Under the pieces are notes generated by a model, which saw nothing but the letters and a program-made list of their open reading frames with translations, ran no database searches and was not told the origin of the DNA. A DNA stretch of 64,000 nt, taken from NCBI RefSeq assembly GCF_046764005.1, contig NZ_JBKOFW010000011.1, positions 1 to 64,000 on the forward strand, read 5' to 3'. Below, one piece after another: positions 14,907 to 22,845 of this stretch. Both the position numbers and the translations under genes were made by a program. The first letter of the stretch is position 1; every line of letters begins with the position of its first letter. This stretch comes from Oryzobacter faecalis. Lineage in GTDB: Bacteria > Actinomycetota > Actinomycetes > Actinomycetales > Dermatophilaceae.

Positions 14907-15395
14907 ATGACTCGGGTCAACGTCACGGTCGACGGAATGCAGTGCTCCGACGAGATCGAACCGCGCATGCTGCTCGTCCACTACCTGCGAGAAGTCGTCG
15001 GCAAGGTCGGGACGGTCGTGGGCTGCGACACGAGCAACTGCGGGGCGTGCACCGTCCATCTCGACGGCCGCAGCGTCAAGTCGTGCAACGTGCTCGCGGT
15101 CCAGGCCGACGGGCACGAGGTCACGACGATCGAGGGGATCGCGGCGAACGGGGATCTGCACCCGATGCAGCAGGCCTTCCACGACCACCACGCGCTCCAG
15201 TGCGGCTACTGCACGCCGGGGATGATCATGCAGGCCATCGACCTGCTGGGCGAGAACCCGAACCCCTCCGAGGAGGAGATCCGGCTCGGGCTCGAGGGCA
15301 ACCTGTGTCGCTGCACCGGGTACCACAACATCGTCAAGGCCGTCGCGGCCGCAGCCGCGTCGAGCTCCTCGACGCCGGCGGAGGTGGCCCCGTGA
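14907..15395 (+). CDS. coxS: CO dehydrogenase-like small subunit, two [2Fe-2S] clusters
   Basis: The 162-residue protein has the two clusters of the xanthine oxidase family. A plant-type ferredoxin site uses Cys40, Cys45, Cys48 and Cys60. The C-terminal site uses Cys99, Cys102, Cys134 and Cys136. It passes electrons from the molybdenum site in the large subunit to the FAD subunit. The C-terminus is a short Ala/Ser tail. A GAAGGAG ribosome-binding site precedes the ATG. The gene overlaps coxL by 4 bp (GTGA). The order small-large-medium is typical of form II Cox clusters, unlike the M-S-L order of form I. Confidence 0.94.
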   Translation: MTRVNVTVDGMQCSDEIEPRMLLVHYLREVVGKVGTVVGCDTSNCGACTVHLDGRSVKSCNVLAVQADGHEVTTIEGIAANGDLHPMQQAFHDHHALQCGYCTPGMIMQAIDLLGENPNPSEEEIRLGLEGNLCRCTGYHNIVKAVAAAAASSSSTPAEVAP

Positions 15396-17866
15396 CCGCC
15401 GTCGACGACCGCCCCACCGCCGAGATCGGGACCGCGCGCAAGCGCAAGGAGGACGCCCGCCTCATCACCGGACGCACCCGGTGGACCGACAACATCGTGC
15501 TGCCGGGCATGCTCCACCTCGCGATGGTCCGCAGCCCGTTCGCCCACGCGACGATCACCGGCATCGACACCACCGCCGCCAAGGCCGCGCCCGGTGTCGT
15601 CGCCGTCTTCACCGGGGCCGACATCGCGGACATCCAGGGCGTCAACATCACCGCCTGGCCGCTCAACGCGGACCAGAAGACCCCCGACCACCTGCCGATG
15701 CCGAGCGAGCGGGTCGCCCACGCCGGCGAGATCGTCGCGGTCGTGGCCGCCCGCTCCGCCGCGGCCGCCCGCGACGCGGCAGAGCTCGTCGACGTCGACT
15801 ACGACGAGCTGCCCGCCGTGCTCGACCTCAAGGAGGCGGCCACCGACGCCGTCCTCGCCCACCCGGGCCTGGGGACCAACAAGTCGGCCTTCTGGCAGCT
15901 GGACTCCAAGGAGGGCGGCACCGGCGGCGACGTCGACGAGGCCATCGAGAAGGCCCGCGCCGACGGCATCGTCATCGAGCGCGAGTACCGCCAGCAACGG
16001 CTCGTCCCGGCCTTCATGGAGCCGCGGTCCACCGTCGTCGACCCCACCGGTGAGCAGGTGACGATGTGGTCGGCCACCCAGATCCCGCACATCCTGCGGT
16101 TCTGCATCGCGGCGACCACCGGCCTGCCCGAGTCCAAGATCCGCGTCATCGCACCGGACGTCGGCGGCGGCTTCGGCGGCAAGCTGCAGACGACGCCCGA
16201 GGAGTTCGTCACCCTCGCGGTGGCGCGCAAGCTCGCGAAGCCGGTCAAGTACACCGAGACCCGCTCCGAGTCGATGGTGTCGGCCCACCACGGCCGCGAC
16301 CAGTGGCAGCGGCTCACGCTGGCCGCGGAGAAGGACGGCACCGTCACCGGGCTCAAGGTCGAGCTCCTCGCCGACCTCGGCGCCTACGCCGCGCTCGTCG
16401 GCGGCGGCGTCCCGGTGCTGGGCGCGTGGATGTTCAACTCGATCTACAAGTTCCCCGCGTACCGGTTCAACACGACGAACTACTACACGAACAAGACGTG
16501 GGTCGACGCCTACCGCGGCGCCGGTCGCCCGGAGGCGACGTATGCCATCGAGCGGCTCATGGACGAGCTGGCCACCGAGGTCGGGGTGGATCCGCTCGAG
16601 ATCCGCGAGAAGAACTGGATCACGCACGAGGAGTTCCCGTTCACGACGGTGGCGGGCATGACCTACGACTCGGGCAACTACGAGGCCGCCACCGCGAAGG
16701 CCAAGGAGCTCTTCGACTACGACGGCCTGCGGGCCGAGCAGCGGCGGCGCCGCGAGGCCGGCGACGTCGTCCAGCTGGGCATCGGGGTGTCGACCTTCAC
16801 CGAGATGTGCGGCCTGGCCCCCTCGCGGGTCCTCGGTGCCCTCAACTACGGCGCCGGCGGCTGGGAGCACGCGAGCATCCGGATGCTCACCACCGGCACC
16901 GTCGAGGTCATCACCGGCACGTCCCCCCACGGGCAGGGCCACGAGACGGCCTGGAGCCAGATCGTCGCCGACCGCCTCGGGGTGCCCTTCGAGAACGTCG
17001 AGGTCCTCCACGGCGACACCCAGATCGCCCCGAAGGGCATGGACACCTACGGGTCGCGCTCGCTCGTCGTCGGGGGCGAGGCGCTCGTCCTCGCGGCCGA
17101 CAAGGTCATCGAGAAGGCCAAGCCGCTCGCGGCGCACCTGCTCGAGGCCAGCGTCGACGACCTGGAGTTCAGCGGCGGGAGGTTCTCCGTCAGGGGCACC
17201 GACAAGGGCGTCGGCATCACCGACGTCGCCCTGTCGACGTGGACCGGCCACGACTACCCCGAGGGCCTGGAGCTCTCCCTCGACGCCGACGCGACCTTCG
17301 ACCCGACGACCTTCTCCTTCCCCCACGGCACGCACCTGTGCGCCATGGAGGTCGACACCGAGACGGGCGCGACGACGATGGTCAGGTACGTCTGCGTCGA
17401 CGACATCGGGAACATCATCAACCCCCTCATCGTCGAGGGCCAGGTCCACGGCGGGCTCGTCCAGGGCATCGCCCAGGCGCTGTGGGAGGGCGCGGAGTAC
17501 GACGACCAGGGCACGCTCGTCACGGGCTCCTTCGTCGACTACACCCTCCCCACGGCGGCCGACACGATCAGCTTCGTCACCGGCCACACGACCTCGCCGT
17601 CGACGTCGAACTCGTTGGGCACCAAGGGAGTCGGCGAGGCCGGCACCATCGCGTCCACGCCCGCGGTGGTCAACGCGATCGTCGATGCCGTCCGCCACCT
17701 CGGCGTCAGCGACATCGCCATGCCGTGCACGCCCGAGCGCGTGTGGAAGGCGATCCAGGGCGGCGGGGCCGGCGGTGCGACGACCGCCGAGGCCCAGCCG
17801 CACTTCGCGGACGAGGCGCCGAACCAGGACCCCGGTGCAGGCACGACGGACGGAGCGGACCAGTGA
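15392..17866 (+). CDS. coxL: Molybdenum hydroxylase large subunit, form II CO dehydrogenase-like
   Basis: The 824-residue subunit carries the molybdopterin cytosine dinucleotide site. The active-site loop reads Ala-Tyr-Arg-Gly-Ala-Gly-Arg at residues 373-379. This is the form II signature; form I enzymes with proven CO oxidation have Ala-Tyr-x-Cys-Ser-Phe-Arg, with the Cys that binds Cu. The Gly-Gly-Gly-Phe-Gly-Gly-Lys motif lies near 260, and a C-terminal Gly-Val-Gly-Glu-Ala-Gly carries the conserved catalytic Glu. Substrates of form II enzymes are largely unproven and may be aldehydes, purines or other carbonyl compounds rather than CO. The start is GTG 15392, overlapping the coxS stop. Confidence 0.93.
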   Translation: MTAVDDRPTAEIGTARKRKEDARLITGRTRWTDNIVLPGMLHLAMVRSPFAHATITGIDTTAAKAAPGVVAVFTGADIADIQGVNITAWPLNADQKTPDHLPMPSERVAHAGEIVAVVAARSAAAARDAAELVDVDYDELPAVLDLKEAATDAVLAHPGLGTNKSAFWQLDSKEGGTGGDVDEAIEKARADGIVIEREYRQQRLVPAFMEPRSTVVDPTGEQVTMWSATQIPHILRFCIAATTGLPESKIRVIAPDVGGGFGGKLQTTPEEFVTLAVARKLAKPVKYTETRSESMVSAHHGRDQWQRLTLAAEKDGTVTGLKVELLADLGAYAALVGGGVPVLGAWMFNSIYKFPAYRFNTTNYYTNKTWVDAYRGAGRPEATYAIERLMDELATEVGVDPLEIREKNWITHEEFPFTTVAGMTYDSGNYEAATAKAKELFDYDGLRAEQRRRREAGDVVQLGIGVSTFTEMCGLAPSRVLGALNYGAGGWEHASIRMLTTGTVEVITGTSPHGQGHETAWSQIVADRLGVPFENVEVLHGDTQIAPKGMDTYGSRSLVVGGEALVLAADKVIEKAKPLAAHLLEASVDDLEFSGGRFSVRGTDKGVGITDVALSTWTGHDYPEGLELSLDADATFDPTTFSFPHGTHLCAMEVDTETGATTMVRYVCVDDIGNIINPLIVEGQVHGGLVQGIAQALWEGAEYDDQGTLVTGSFVDYTLPTAADTISFVTGHTTSPSTSNSLGTKGVGEAGTIASTPAVVNAIVDAVRHLGVSDIAMPCTPERVWKAIQGGGAGGATTAEAQPHFADEAPNQDPGAGTTDGADQ

Positions 17867-18711
17867 TCCCCGCGGCATTCGACTACGTGGCCCCGACGAC
17901 CGTCGACGAGGCCCTCGCGGCGCTCGCCGAGGGCGGTGACGAGGCGAAGGTCCTCGCCGGCGGACAGTCCCTCCTGCCGATCCTGCGGATGCGGCTCAAC
18001 GCGCCGGAGACGGTCGTCGACCTCGGCCGGATCGAGGAGCTGCGCGGCATCCGCGAGGACGGCGACGCGGTCGTCATCGGTGCGATGACGCCCTACAGCG
18101 AGGTCGTCAAGGACCCCACGGTCCGGCTCCACGCGGCCCTGCTCGCGCAGGCCGTCGAGGAGGTGGCCGACCCCCAGATCCGGCACCGGGGCACGGTGGG
18201 CGGCGCGCTCGTCCACGCCGACCCGGCCGGTGACGTCGGGGCGCCGGTGCTCGCGCTCGACGCCGAGCTCGTCATCCGCGGGCCCGGCGGGGAGCGCACC
18301 GTCGAGGCCGCCGACTTCTTCCGGGACCTGTTCGAGACCGCGGTGGGCGAGGGCGAGCTGCTCACCGCCATCCGCATCCCGAAGCACACCGGGTGGGTGT
18401 CGCACTACGAGAAGTTCGTCCGGGTCTCGCACCAGTGGTCGATCGTCGCCGTCGCGGCGGCGCTGCGCGTCGAGGGCGGCACGATCGCCGAGGCACGGGT
18501 CGGTCTGACGAACATGGGCTCGACGCCGCTGCGCGCGCGCTCGGTCGAGGCGGCGCTCGTGGGCCGGTCGGCCTCCGACCTCGGCGACGCGTGCGACTCC
18601 GCGGCCGACGGCACGAACCCGCCGAGCGACCTCAACGGTGACGCCGACTACCGGCGCCACCTCGCGCGCGTCCTCACCCGGCGGGCCGTCGCGACCGCGC
18701 TCGGGAGCTGA
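17863..18711 (+). CDS. coxM: CO dehydrogenase-like medium subunit, FAD-binding
   Basis: The 282-residue protein has the PCMH-type FAD fold of xanthine oxidase-family medium subunits. The two FAD motifs are visible: Ala-Gly-Gly-Gln-Ser at ~32-36 and Thr-Val-Gly-Gly-Ala near 110. It takes electrons from CoxS and passes them to the acceptor. The C-terminal domain is shorter than the fold's usual tail but complete. The start is GTG 17863, overlapping coxL by 4 bp. The two subunits upstream and CoxG downstream form one unit. Confidence 0.93.
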   Translation: MIPAAFDYVAPTTVDEALAALAEGGDEAKVLAGGQSLLPILRMRLNAPETVVDLGRIEELRGIREDGDAVVIGAMTPYSEVVKDPTVRLHAALLAQAVEEVADPQIRHRGTVGGALVHADPAGDVGAPVLALDAELVIRGPGGERTVEAADFFRDLFETAVGEGELLTAIRIPKHTGWVSHYEKFVRVSHQWSIVAVAAALRVEGGTIAEARVGLTNMGSTPLRARSVEAALVGRSASDLGDACDSAADGTNPPSDLNGDADYRRHLARVLTRRAVATALGS

Positions 18712-18716
18712 GGCCC

Positions 18717-19424
18717 GTGGAGCTGAGCCACTCGTTCACCGTCCCGGCGTCGGTCGACGACACGTGGGCGACCTTCATGGACCTCGAGCAGGTCGGAGGG
18801 TGCTTTCCCGGGGCCACGGTCACCGAGGTGGCCGACGACTCGTTCGCCGGGACGGTGAAGGTCAGGCTCGGCCCGATCGCGCTGCAGTACGCGGGCTCCG
18901 GGCGCTTCGTCGAGCGCGACGACGTGGCCCACCGCGCCGTCATCGACGCCAAGGGCAAGGACAAGCGGGGCAACGGGACCGCAGGGGCCACGGTGACGAT
19001 CCAGCTCGCGCCCGACGGATCGGGCACGAAGGTCGACGTCGCCACCGACCTCCAGGTCACCGGCAAACCGGCGCAGTTCGGCCGAGGGGTCATGCAGGAC
19101 GTGTCCGACAAGCTGCTCGGCCAGTTCGTGGGGTGCATCGAGGGCAGGCTCGCGGCCGTTCCCGCGGCAGAGACCGCCCCAGCCCCCGAGGTGGTCGACT
19201 CCCCGGCGCCGGCGACCGCGGCCGCGGCGTCCCCGGTCCCCGCGCCGCTTCCCACCACGCCCTCGCCCGTACCGCGGGCGGCCCCGACGCCGACGGAGCA
19301 GGAGGACTCCATCGACCTCGGGGCCACCGTCCTGCCGGTGCTCGCCCGGACCTACGGCGGCTACGTGCTCGCCGGGATCGCCGGCCTCGTCATCGGCTGG
19401 CTCATCGGGCGCGGCGGCAGCTGA
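18717..19424 (+). CDS. coxG: CoxG family SRPBCC protein with C-terminal membrane anchor
   Basis: The first ~145 of 235 residues form a CoxG/SRPBCC lipid-binding fold, with Asp-Thr-Trp-Ala-Thr-Phe-Met-Asp and Phe-Pro-Gly-Ala in their usual places. A ~55-residue Pro/Ala-rich linker follows. The C-terminus is one hydrophobic helix (~213-231) ending in Arg-Gly-Gly-Ser. CoxG is known to recruit Mo-CO dehydrogenase to the membrane, and a mycobacterial homologue has been linked to quinone delivery. Here the fold would hang from the membrane on a flexible tether. It starts with GTG 5 bp after coxM and ends in a strong terminator. Confidence 0.9.
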   Translation: MELSHSFTVPASVDDTWATFMDLEQVGGCFPGATVTEVADDSFAGTVKVRLGPIALQYAGSGRFVERDDVAHRAVIDAKGKDKRGNGTAGATVTIQLAPDGSGTKVDVATDLQVTGKPAQFGRGVMQDVSDKLLGQFVGCIEGRLAAVPAAETAPAPEVVDSPAPATAAAASPVPAPLPTTPSPVPRAAPTPTEQEDSIDLGATVLPVLARTYGGYVLAGIAGLVIGWLIGRGGS

Positions 19425-19429
19425 GCGGA

Positions 19430-19458
19430 CCGGGTGTCGGGTCGGTCCCGACACCCGG
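19430..19458 (+). terminator. Terminator of the coxSLMG unit
   Basis: CCGGGTGTCGGG (19430-19441) pairs perfectly with CCCGACACCCGG (19447-19458) across a 5-nt loop. It starts 5 nt after the coxG stop. The small minus-strand gene ends 9 bp further on, so the hairpin could also stop that transcript. Confidence 0.85.
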
Positions 19459-19467
19459 CCGGTGGGC

Positions 19468-19752
19468 TCAGGCGTGCCGCACGCCGTGGCGGTGGTGCAG
19501 CCGGGTCGAGGCGCGGCGGGGTCCCGGGTGTCCGGCGGAGGACCCGGTGCCCTCCTCGCCCGAGCGCGCCCGGAGCTCGTCGTTGATGCGGCGCGCGTCG
19601 GCGTCGCGGCCGTCGGTGAACCAGCCGATGCGCCCGCCCTGGTCGGCGGACATCCGGCGGTGGGTGCGCTCCATGAGCGCGACGAGGGGAGCGAGGAGCG
19701 CCCCGGCAGCAGCAGCGGTGAGGACCGTCTCGAGCATCTCGTTCGTGAACAT
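19468..19752 (-). CDS. Small single-span membrane protein of unknown function
   Basis: The 94-residue frame starts at ATG 19750-19752. It begins with a hydrophobic Ala/Leu-rich segment (~6-25) and then turns basic, ending in a His/Arg-rich tail. I do not recognise the family. The frame is open upstream to 19812, but the shorter start leaves room for the promoter region shared with the divergent GlxA-type gene. The arrangement suggests it may be controlled by that regulator. The gene call rests on coding-like composition and position, so confidence is moderate. Confidence 0.55.
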   Translation of the reverse strand: MFTNEMLETVLTAAAAGALLAPLVALMERTHRRMSADQGGRIGWFTDGRDADARRINDELRARSGEEGTGSSAGHPGPRRASTRLHHRHGVRHA

Positions 19753-19753
19753 G

Positions 19754-19828
19754 GCACAAGTTTGACGGTCGTTGAGACTCTGCCACCAGTGGCAGTATTG
19801 ACACTGATGCACAAGTTCCTGCCATACT
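19754..19828. promoter_or_regulatory. Divergent promoter with palindrome and direct repeats
   Basis: The gap holds a perfect 7-2-7 palindrome, CTGCCACCAGTGGCAG (19780-19795). It is flanked by two direct repeats of GCACAAGTT (19754-19762 and 19809-19817). On the plus strand TTGACA (19798-19803) and CATACT (19823-19828) form a promoter with 19-bp spacing, 7 nt before ATG 19836. The palindrome abuts the -35. These are likely binding sites for the GlxA-type regulator next to it. Confidence 0.6.
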
Positions 19829-19835
19829 CGTGACC

Positions 19836-20789
19836 ATGGCCCTCCGCTCCGTCGCCGTCCTCCTCCAGGAACCGGTCGCGCTCTTCGAGTACGGCGTCCT
19901 CACCGAGGTCTTCGGCCTCGACCGCACCGACGAGGGCGTGCCCGCCTTCGACTACCGCGTGTGCTCGGAGGAGGACCGCCCGCTCGACGCGCGCAACGGC
20001 ACGAGCGTGACCGCCGCCCACCGCCTCGAGGCCACCGAGGACGCCGACCTCGTCGCCGTCCCCGCGTCGCCCTCGGCGCAGAACCCCAGCCCCGCGGTCG
20101 TCGCGGCCCTCAGGGCGGCGGACGCGCGCGGCGCCTGGATCATGTCGGTGTGCTCGGGGGCCTTCACGCTCGGGGCCGCGGGCCTCCTCGACGGCCGGTC
20201 GTGCACGACGCACTGGCGGCACGCCGCCGAGCTCGCCGAGCTCAACCCGGCCGCCCGAGTCGACCCCGACGTCCTCTACGTCCGCGACGGCAACGTCATC
20301 ACGAGTGCGGGCACCGCGGCCGGCATCGATGCCGCCCTCCACCTCGTCCGCCTCGAGCACGGTGCCGGGGTGGCGAACACGATCTCGCGCCGGATGGTCG
20401 TCCCACCGCACCGCGACGGCGGGCAGCGCCAGTACGTCGAGCGGCCCGTGCCGTCGTGCGACGCGGAGAGCCTCGGCCCCCTGCTCCAGTGGATGGTGCA
20501 GCACCTGGACGAGGCGTTCACCGTCGACGACCTCGCCCGCCGCGCCACGATGTCGCCGCGCACGTTCGCGCGCCGCTTCGTGGCCGAGACGGGGACCACG
20601 CCGCACCAGTGGCTCACCGACCAGCGCGTGCTGCGGGCGCGCCACCTCCTCGAGGAGACCGAGCTGTCGGTCGAGGAGGTCGCCCGCGACGCCGGGTTCG
20701 GCTCGGCGGCGCTGCTCCGGCACCACTTCACCAAGTGCACGGGCATCAGCCCCACGGCCTTCCGCACCCAGCACCGCGTGTCCGCCTGA
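19836..20789 (+). CDS. GlxA family transcriptional regulator (DJ-1/PfpI domain plus AraC HTH)
   Basis: The 317-residue protein has an N-terminal DJ-1/PfpI-like domain, with the Ser-Val-Cys-Ser-Gly-Ala nucleophile-elbow motif near residues 105-110. The AraC-type DNA-binding domain occupies ~215-310, with two helix-turn-helix units (Ser-Pro-Arg-Thr-Phe-Ala-Arg-Arg-Phe and Gly-Phe-Gly-Ser-Ala-Ala). GlxA-type regulators often activate catabolic or osmolyte genes. Which ligand the N-terminal domain senses is unknown. ATG 19836 is preferred over GTG 19830 because of the promoter spacing. A strong hairpin follows the stop. Confidence 0.92.
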   Translation: MALRSVAVLLQEPVALFEYGVLTEVFGLDRTDEGVPAFDYRVCSEEDRPLDARNGTSVTAAHRLEATEDADLVAVPASPSAQNPSPAVVAALRAADARGAWIMSVCSGAFTLGAAGLLDGRSCTTHWRHAAELAELNPAARVDPDVLYVRDGNVITSAGTAAGIDAALHLVRLEHGAGVANTISRRMVVPPHRDGGQRQYVERPVPSCDAESLGPLLQWMVQHLDEAFTVDDLARRATMSPRTFARRFVAETGTTPHQWLTDQRVLRARHLLEETELSVEEVARDAGFGSAALLRHHFTKCTGISPTAFRTQHRVSA

Positions 20790-20800
20790 CCGGCGTGCAC

Positions 20801-20831
20801 GAGGGCCCGCACCCCCGGGGTGCGGGCCCTC
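20801..20831. terminator. Bidirectional terminator between glxA-like and VWA genes
   Basis: GAGGGCCCGCACCCC (20801-20815) pairs with GGGGTGCGGGCCCTC (20817-20831). The perfect 15-bp arms lie between converging genes; the real loop would open a few base pairs. Confidence 0.85.
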
Positions 20832-20862
20832 GCGGTTCAGGGCCGGTGCCCTGCGATGCGCC

Positions 20863-22632
20863 TCACTGCGGCGCGCGGGGGACCCTGCAGGTCACCGGCG
20901 CGGACACGTTGCCCGATCCGTCGACCGCGGTGAGGACGGCGTCGCCACGGCCCTTGAGGTTCCACTCGACCGCCCCGTCGCCGGCCTTCTGGCCGGGCGT
21001 GGCGCCGGCCTGGACCCACTTGACGTCGGTGCCGACGGCGAACGGGCCGAACACCGTCGTGCTCCCGCCGTCCTTGACGAACAGGTCGAGGTCCTCGGCG
21101 GGCCAGACGTCGTCCGCGGCGAGCAGGCGGTAGAACCCGTCCTGGTTCTGGCCCTGGCCGCCACCACCGGGTGCGGCGGGGATGCTGCCGTCCGGGTTCG
21201 GGCCCTGGACGCACCGGGCGACCGGCGGGGTGGTGTCCTGCCACAGCTTCGTCACGTCGAGCGAGACGGTGTCGCCGCCGACGTCGAGCGTGCCGGTGAT
21301 GGTGTCGGTGCCGAGCGAGCCGGGCTCGACGGGGACGGTGTAGGTGAAGGTCACCGTGCCCGAGCCGTCGGTCTCGCACGAGGCCGGGGCGCACGTGCCC
21401 GCGGTCCCGCTGTTCGGGCCGGCCGACACCGAGAAGTCGACGGGCAGGCCGGCGAGCTCACCGGCGGGCCCGGTGACGGTGGCCGTCACGGTGTGGGTGT
21501 GGTCGACACCGAGCTCGTTCGTCGCGGTCGGCGGCGCGAGCGAGAACCCGAGGACCGAGAACGTCTCGCAGCGCTCGGCGACGGCCGTCGCCGCCGGGTC
21601 GCTCGCGGGCCCCGTGCCGGTCGCCGTGGCGCACACCTCGTGGCTGCCCGGTGCGAGGCCCTGGCCCGTCGCCGTCCACCCCACGGAGGAGGGGCCGGGC
21701 TGGGGGAGCGCGGCGGACGTCGTGGACGCGACCGGCGCACCGTCGACCTCCACGTCCACGGTGTCGAGCGTCGTCGCCGTGACGTTCGTGATGACGTCGG
21801 GCAGGTCGGACGGGTCGGTCACCGCGAAGCACTCGGTGCCACTCGCGTCGGCCATCTGCTGGAGCGTTCCCGCGAGGCCGCCGGTGCACGACGAGCCCGG
21901 ACCCACGGCGAACGGGTAGATCGTCGCCTCGGCCGCCAGCGTGGCCAGCGCGCCCGCGAACCCCGAACCGGTCCCCGAGATGCCGTCCGAGAGGAACACG
22001 ACGTTGACCGAGGACCCCGCCGCGGCCTGCGCGATCTCGTGGGCCGCCTCCAACCCGGCCTGGAAGTTCGTGTTGGTCCCCCCGACCGAGCGCGGCGTGA
22101 ACTGCGACATGCCGCCGGCGACGATCGAGGAGATGGCGGTGTCGACATCGGGGTCGGACGGTGCGGTGACGAGCTGCTCACCGGCCGCGGAGGAGATGTC
22201 CGCGGCGGCGCCGCCGAGCCCGAAGATCGCGAGGCCGACGTCGACCGCCGAGCCGTCGGTGACGACGAGGTCGTTGAGCCCGGCGACGGCGTCCTTCTCG
22301 CAGTCGAGGACCGTCGGCCCGCCGGTACATCCGGCGCCGGTGCTGCCGGAGACGTCGACGACGTAGACCCACGACACGCTCGGCGCACCCTGCGCCACGC
22401 TCGCCGTGCCCGAGAGGGGCACGTCGACGGTGGTCGCGCCCGCGGGCACGACGAAGGTGTCGCCCGTGACGGGGGCGTCGACGGTGACGGTGAGGCCGGC
22501 GCCGTTCGGCAGCGGCGAGGTGGTCGAGCCGGCGAGGGCCGGCCCGGCGAGGGCCGCGGAGCCCGCGAACGCGGCCCCGACGGCGAGGGCGAGACGGCGC
22601 GAGCCGGTCCGCCCCGAGGTGGTCGGTGACAT
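20863..22632 (-). CDS. Secreted VWA domain protein with Ig-like repeats
   Basis: The 589-residue protein starts with a Sec signal: a basic n-region with Arg-Arg and a hydrophobic Ala-rich core ending near Ala-Leu-Ala-Gly at ~31-34. A VWA domain follows, with the MIDAS Asp-Val-Ser-Gly-Ser-Thr-Gly near residue 94. The rest looks like Ig-like beta domains, with an HYR-like or adhesin-like region around 350-470. There is no sorting motif or C-terminal anchor, so it may be released or held in the wall. Cysteines are paired and sparse, as in exported proteins. ATG 22630-22632 has a GGAGG ribosome-binding site 9 nt upstream on the minus strand. It diverges from the two-component system. Confidence 0.85.
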   Translation of the reverse strand: MSPTTSGRTGSRRLALAVGAAFAGSAALAGPALAGSTTSPLPNGAGLTVTVDAPVTGDTFVVPAGATTVDVPLSGTASVAQGAPSVSWVYVVDVSGSTGAGCTGGPTVLDCEKDAVAGLNDLVVTDGSAVDVGLAIFGLGGAAADISSAAGEQLVTAPSDPDVDTAISSIVAGGMSQFTPRSVGGTNTNFQAGLEAAHEIAQAAAGSSVNVVFLSDGISGTGSGFAGALATLAAEATIYPFAVGPGSSCTGGLAGTLQQMADASGTECFAVTDPSDLPDVITNVTATTLDTVDVEVDGAPVASTTSAALPQPGPSSVGWTATGQGLAPGSHEVCATATGTGPASDPAATAVAERCETFSVLGFSLAPPTATNELGVDHTHTVTATVTGPAGELAGLPVDFSVSAGPNSGTAGTCAPASCETDGSGTVTFTYTVPVEPGSLGTDTITGTLDVGGDTVSLDVTKLWQDTTPPVARCVQGPNPDGSIPAAPGGGGQGQNQDGFYRLLAADDVWPAEDLDLFVKDGGSTTVFGPFAVGTDVKWVQAGATPGQKAGDGAVEWNLKGRGDAVLTAVDGSGNVSAPVTCRVPRAPQ

Positions 22633-22845
22633 GGTGGTACCCCTCCATCCGGCGGGAGCCGTCGCAGGACGCCCCGTGCGGACACCCCCCGGTCCCGCCG
22701 GAGTCGAGGAGGGGGGACCCGGGCCCCCTGATACGAGCGGGCTGATCGGTCCTGCCGATCGGCCCCTCATCGCAGAAGCGACCTTCACACGATCTCCACA
22801 CCGCCCTCCGGCGCCCTCCACCCGCCCGGTCCTACGCTCGCTTCC
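22633..22845. promoter_or_regulatory. Divergent promoter region of the VWA gene and the two-component system
   Basis: The direct repeat CTTCACAC (22783-22790) and CTCCACAC (22794-22801) has an 11-bp period, like sites for OmpR-type regulators. It lies 31 bp before TACGCT (22833-22838), a -10-like hexamer 7 nt before the response regulator start. A short inverted repeat, GATCGG/CCGATC (22744-22760), lies further upstream. Autoregulation and control of the VWA gene are plausible. Confidence 0.5.

Noticed and set aside
15392..17866. True (form I) aerobic CO dehydrogenase
   Set aside because: The active-site loop is AYRGAGR without the Cu-binding Cys of form I, so CO oxidation cannot be claimed.
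22744..22760. Inverted repeat GATCGG/CCGATC as operator or terminator
   Set aside because: It has only 6-bp arms in a GC-rich spacer and no link to a promoter element.
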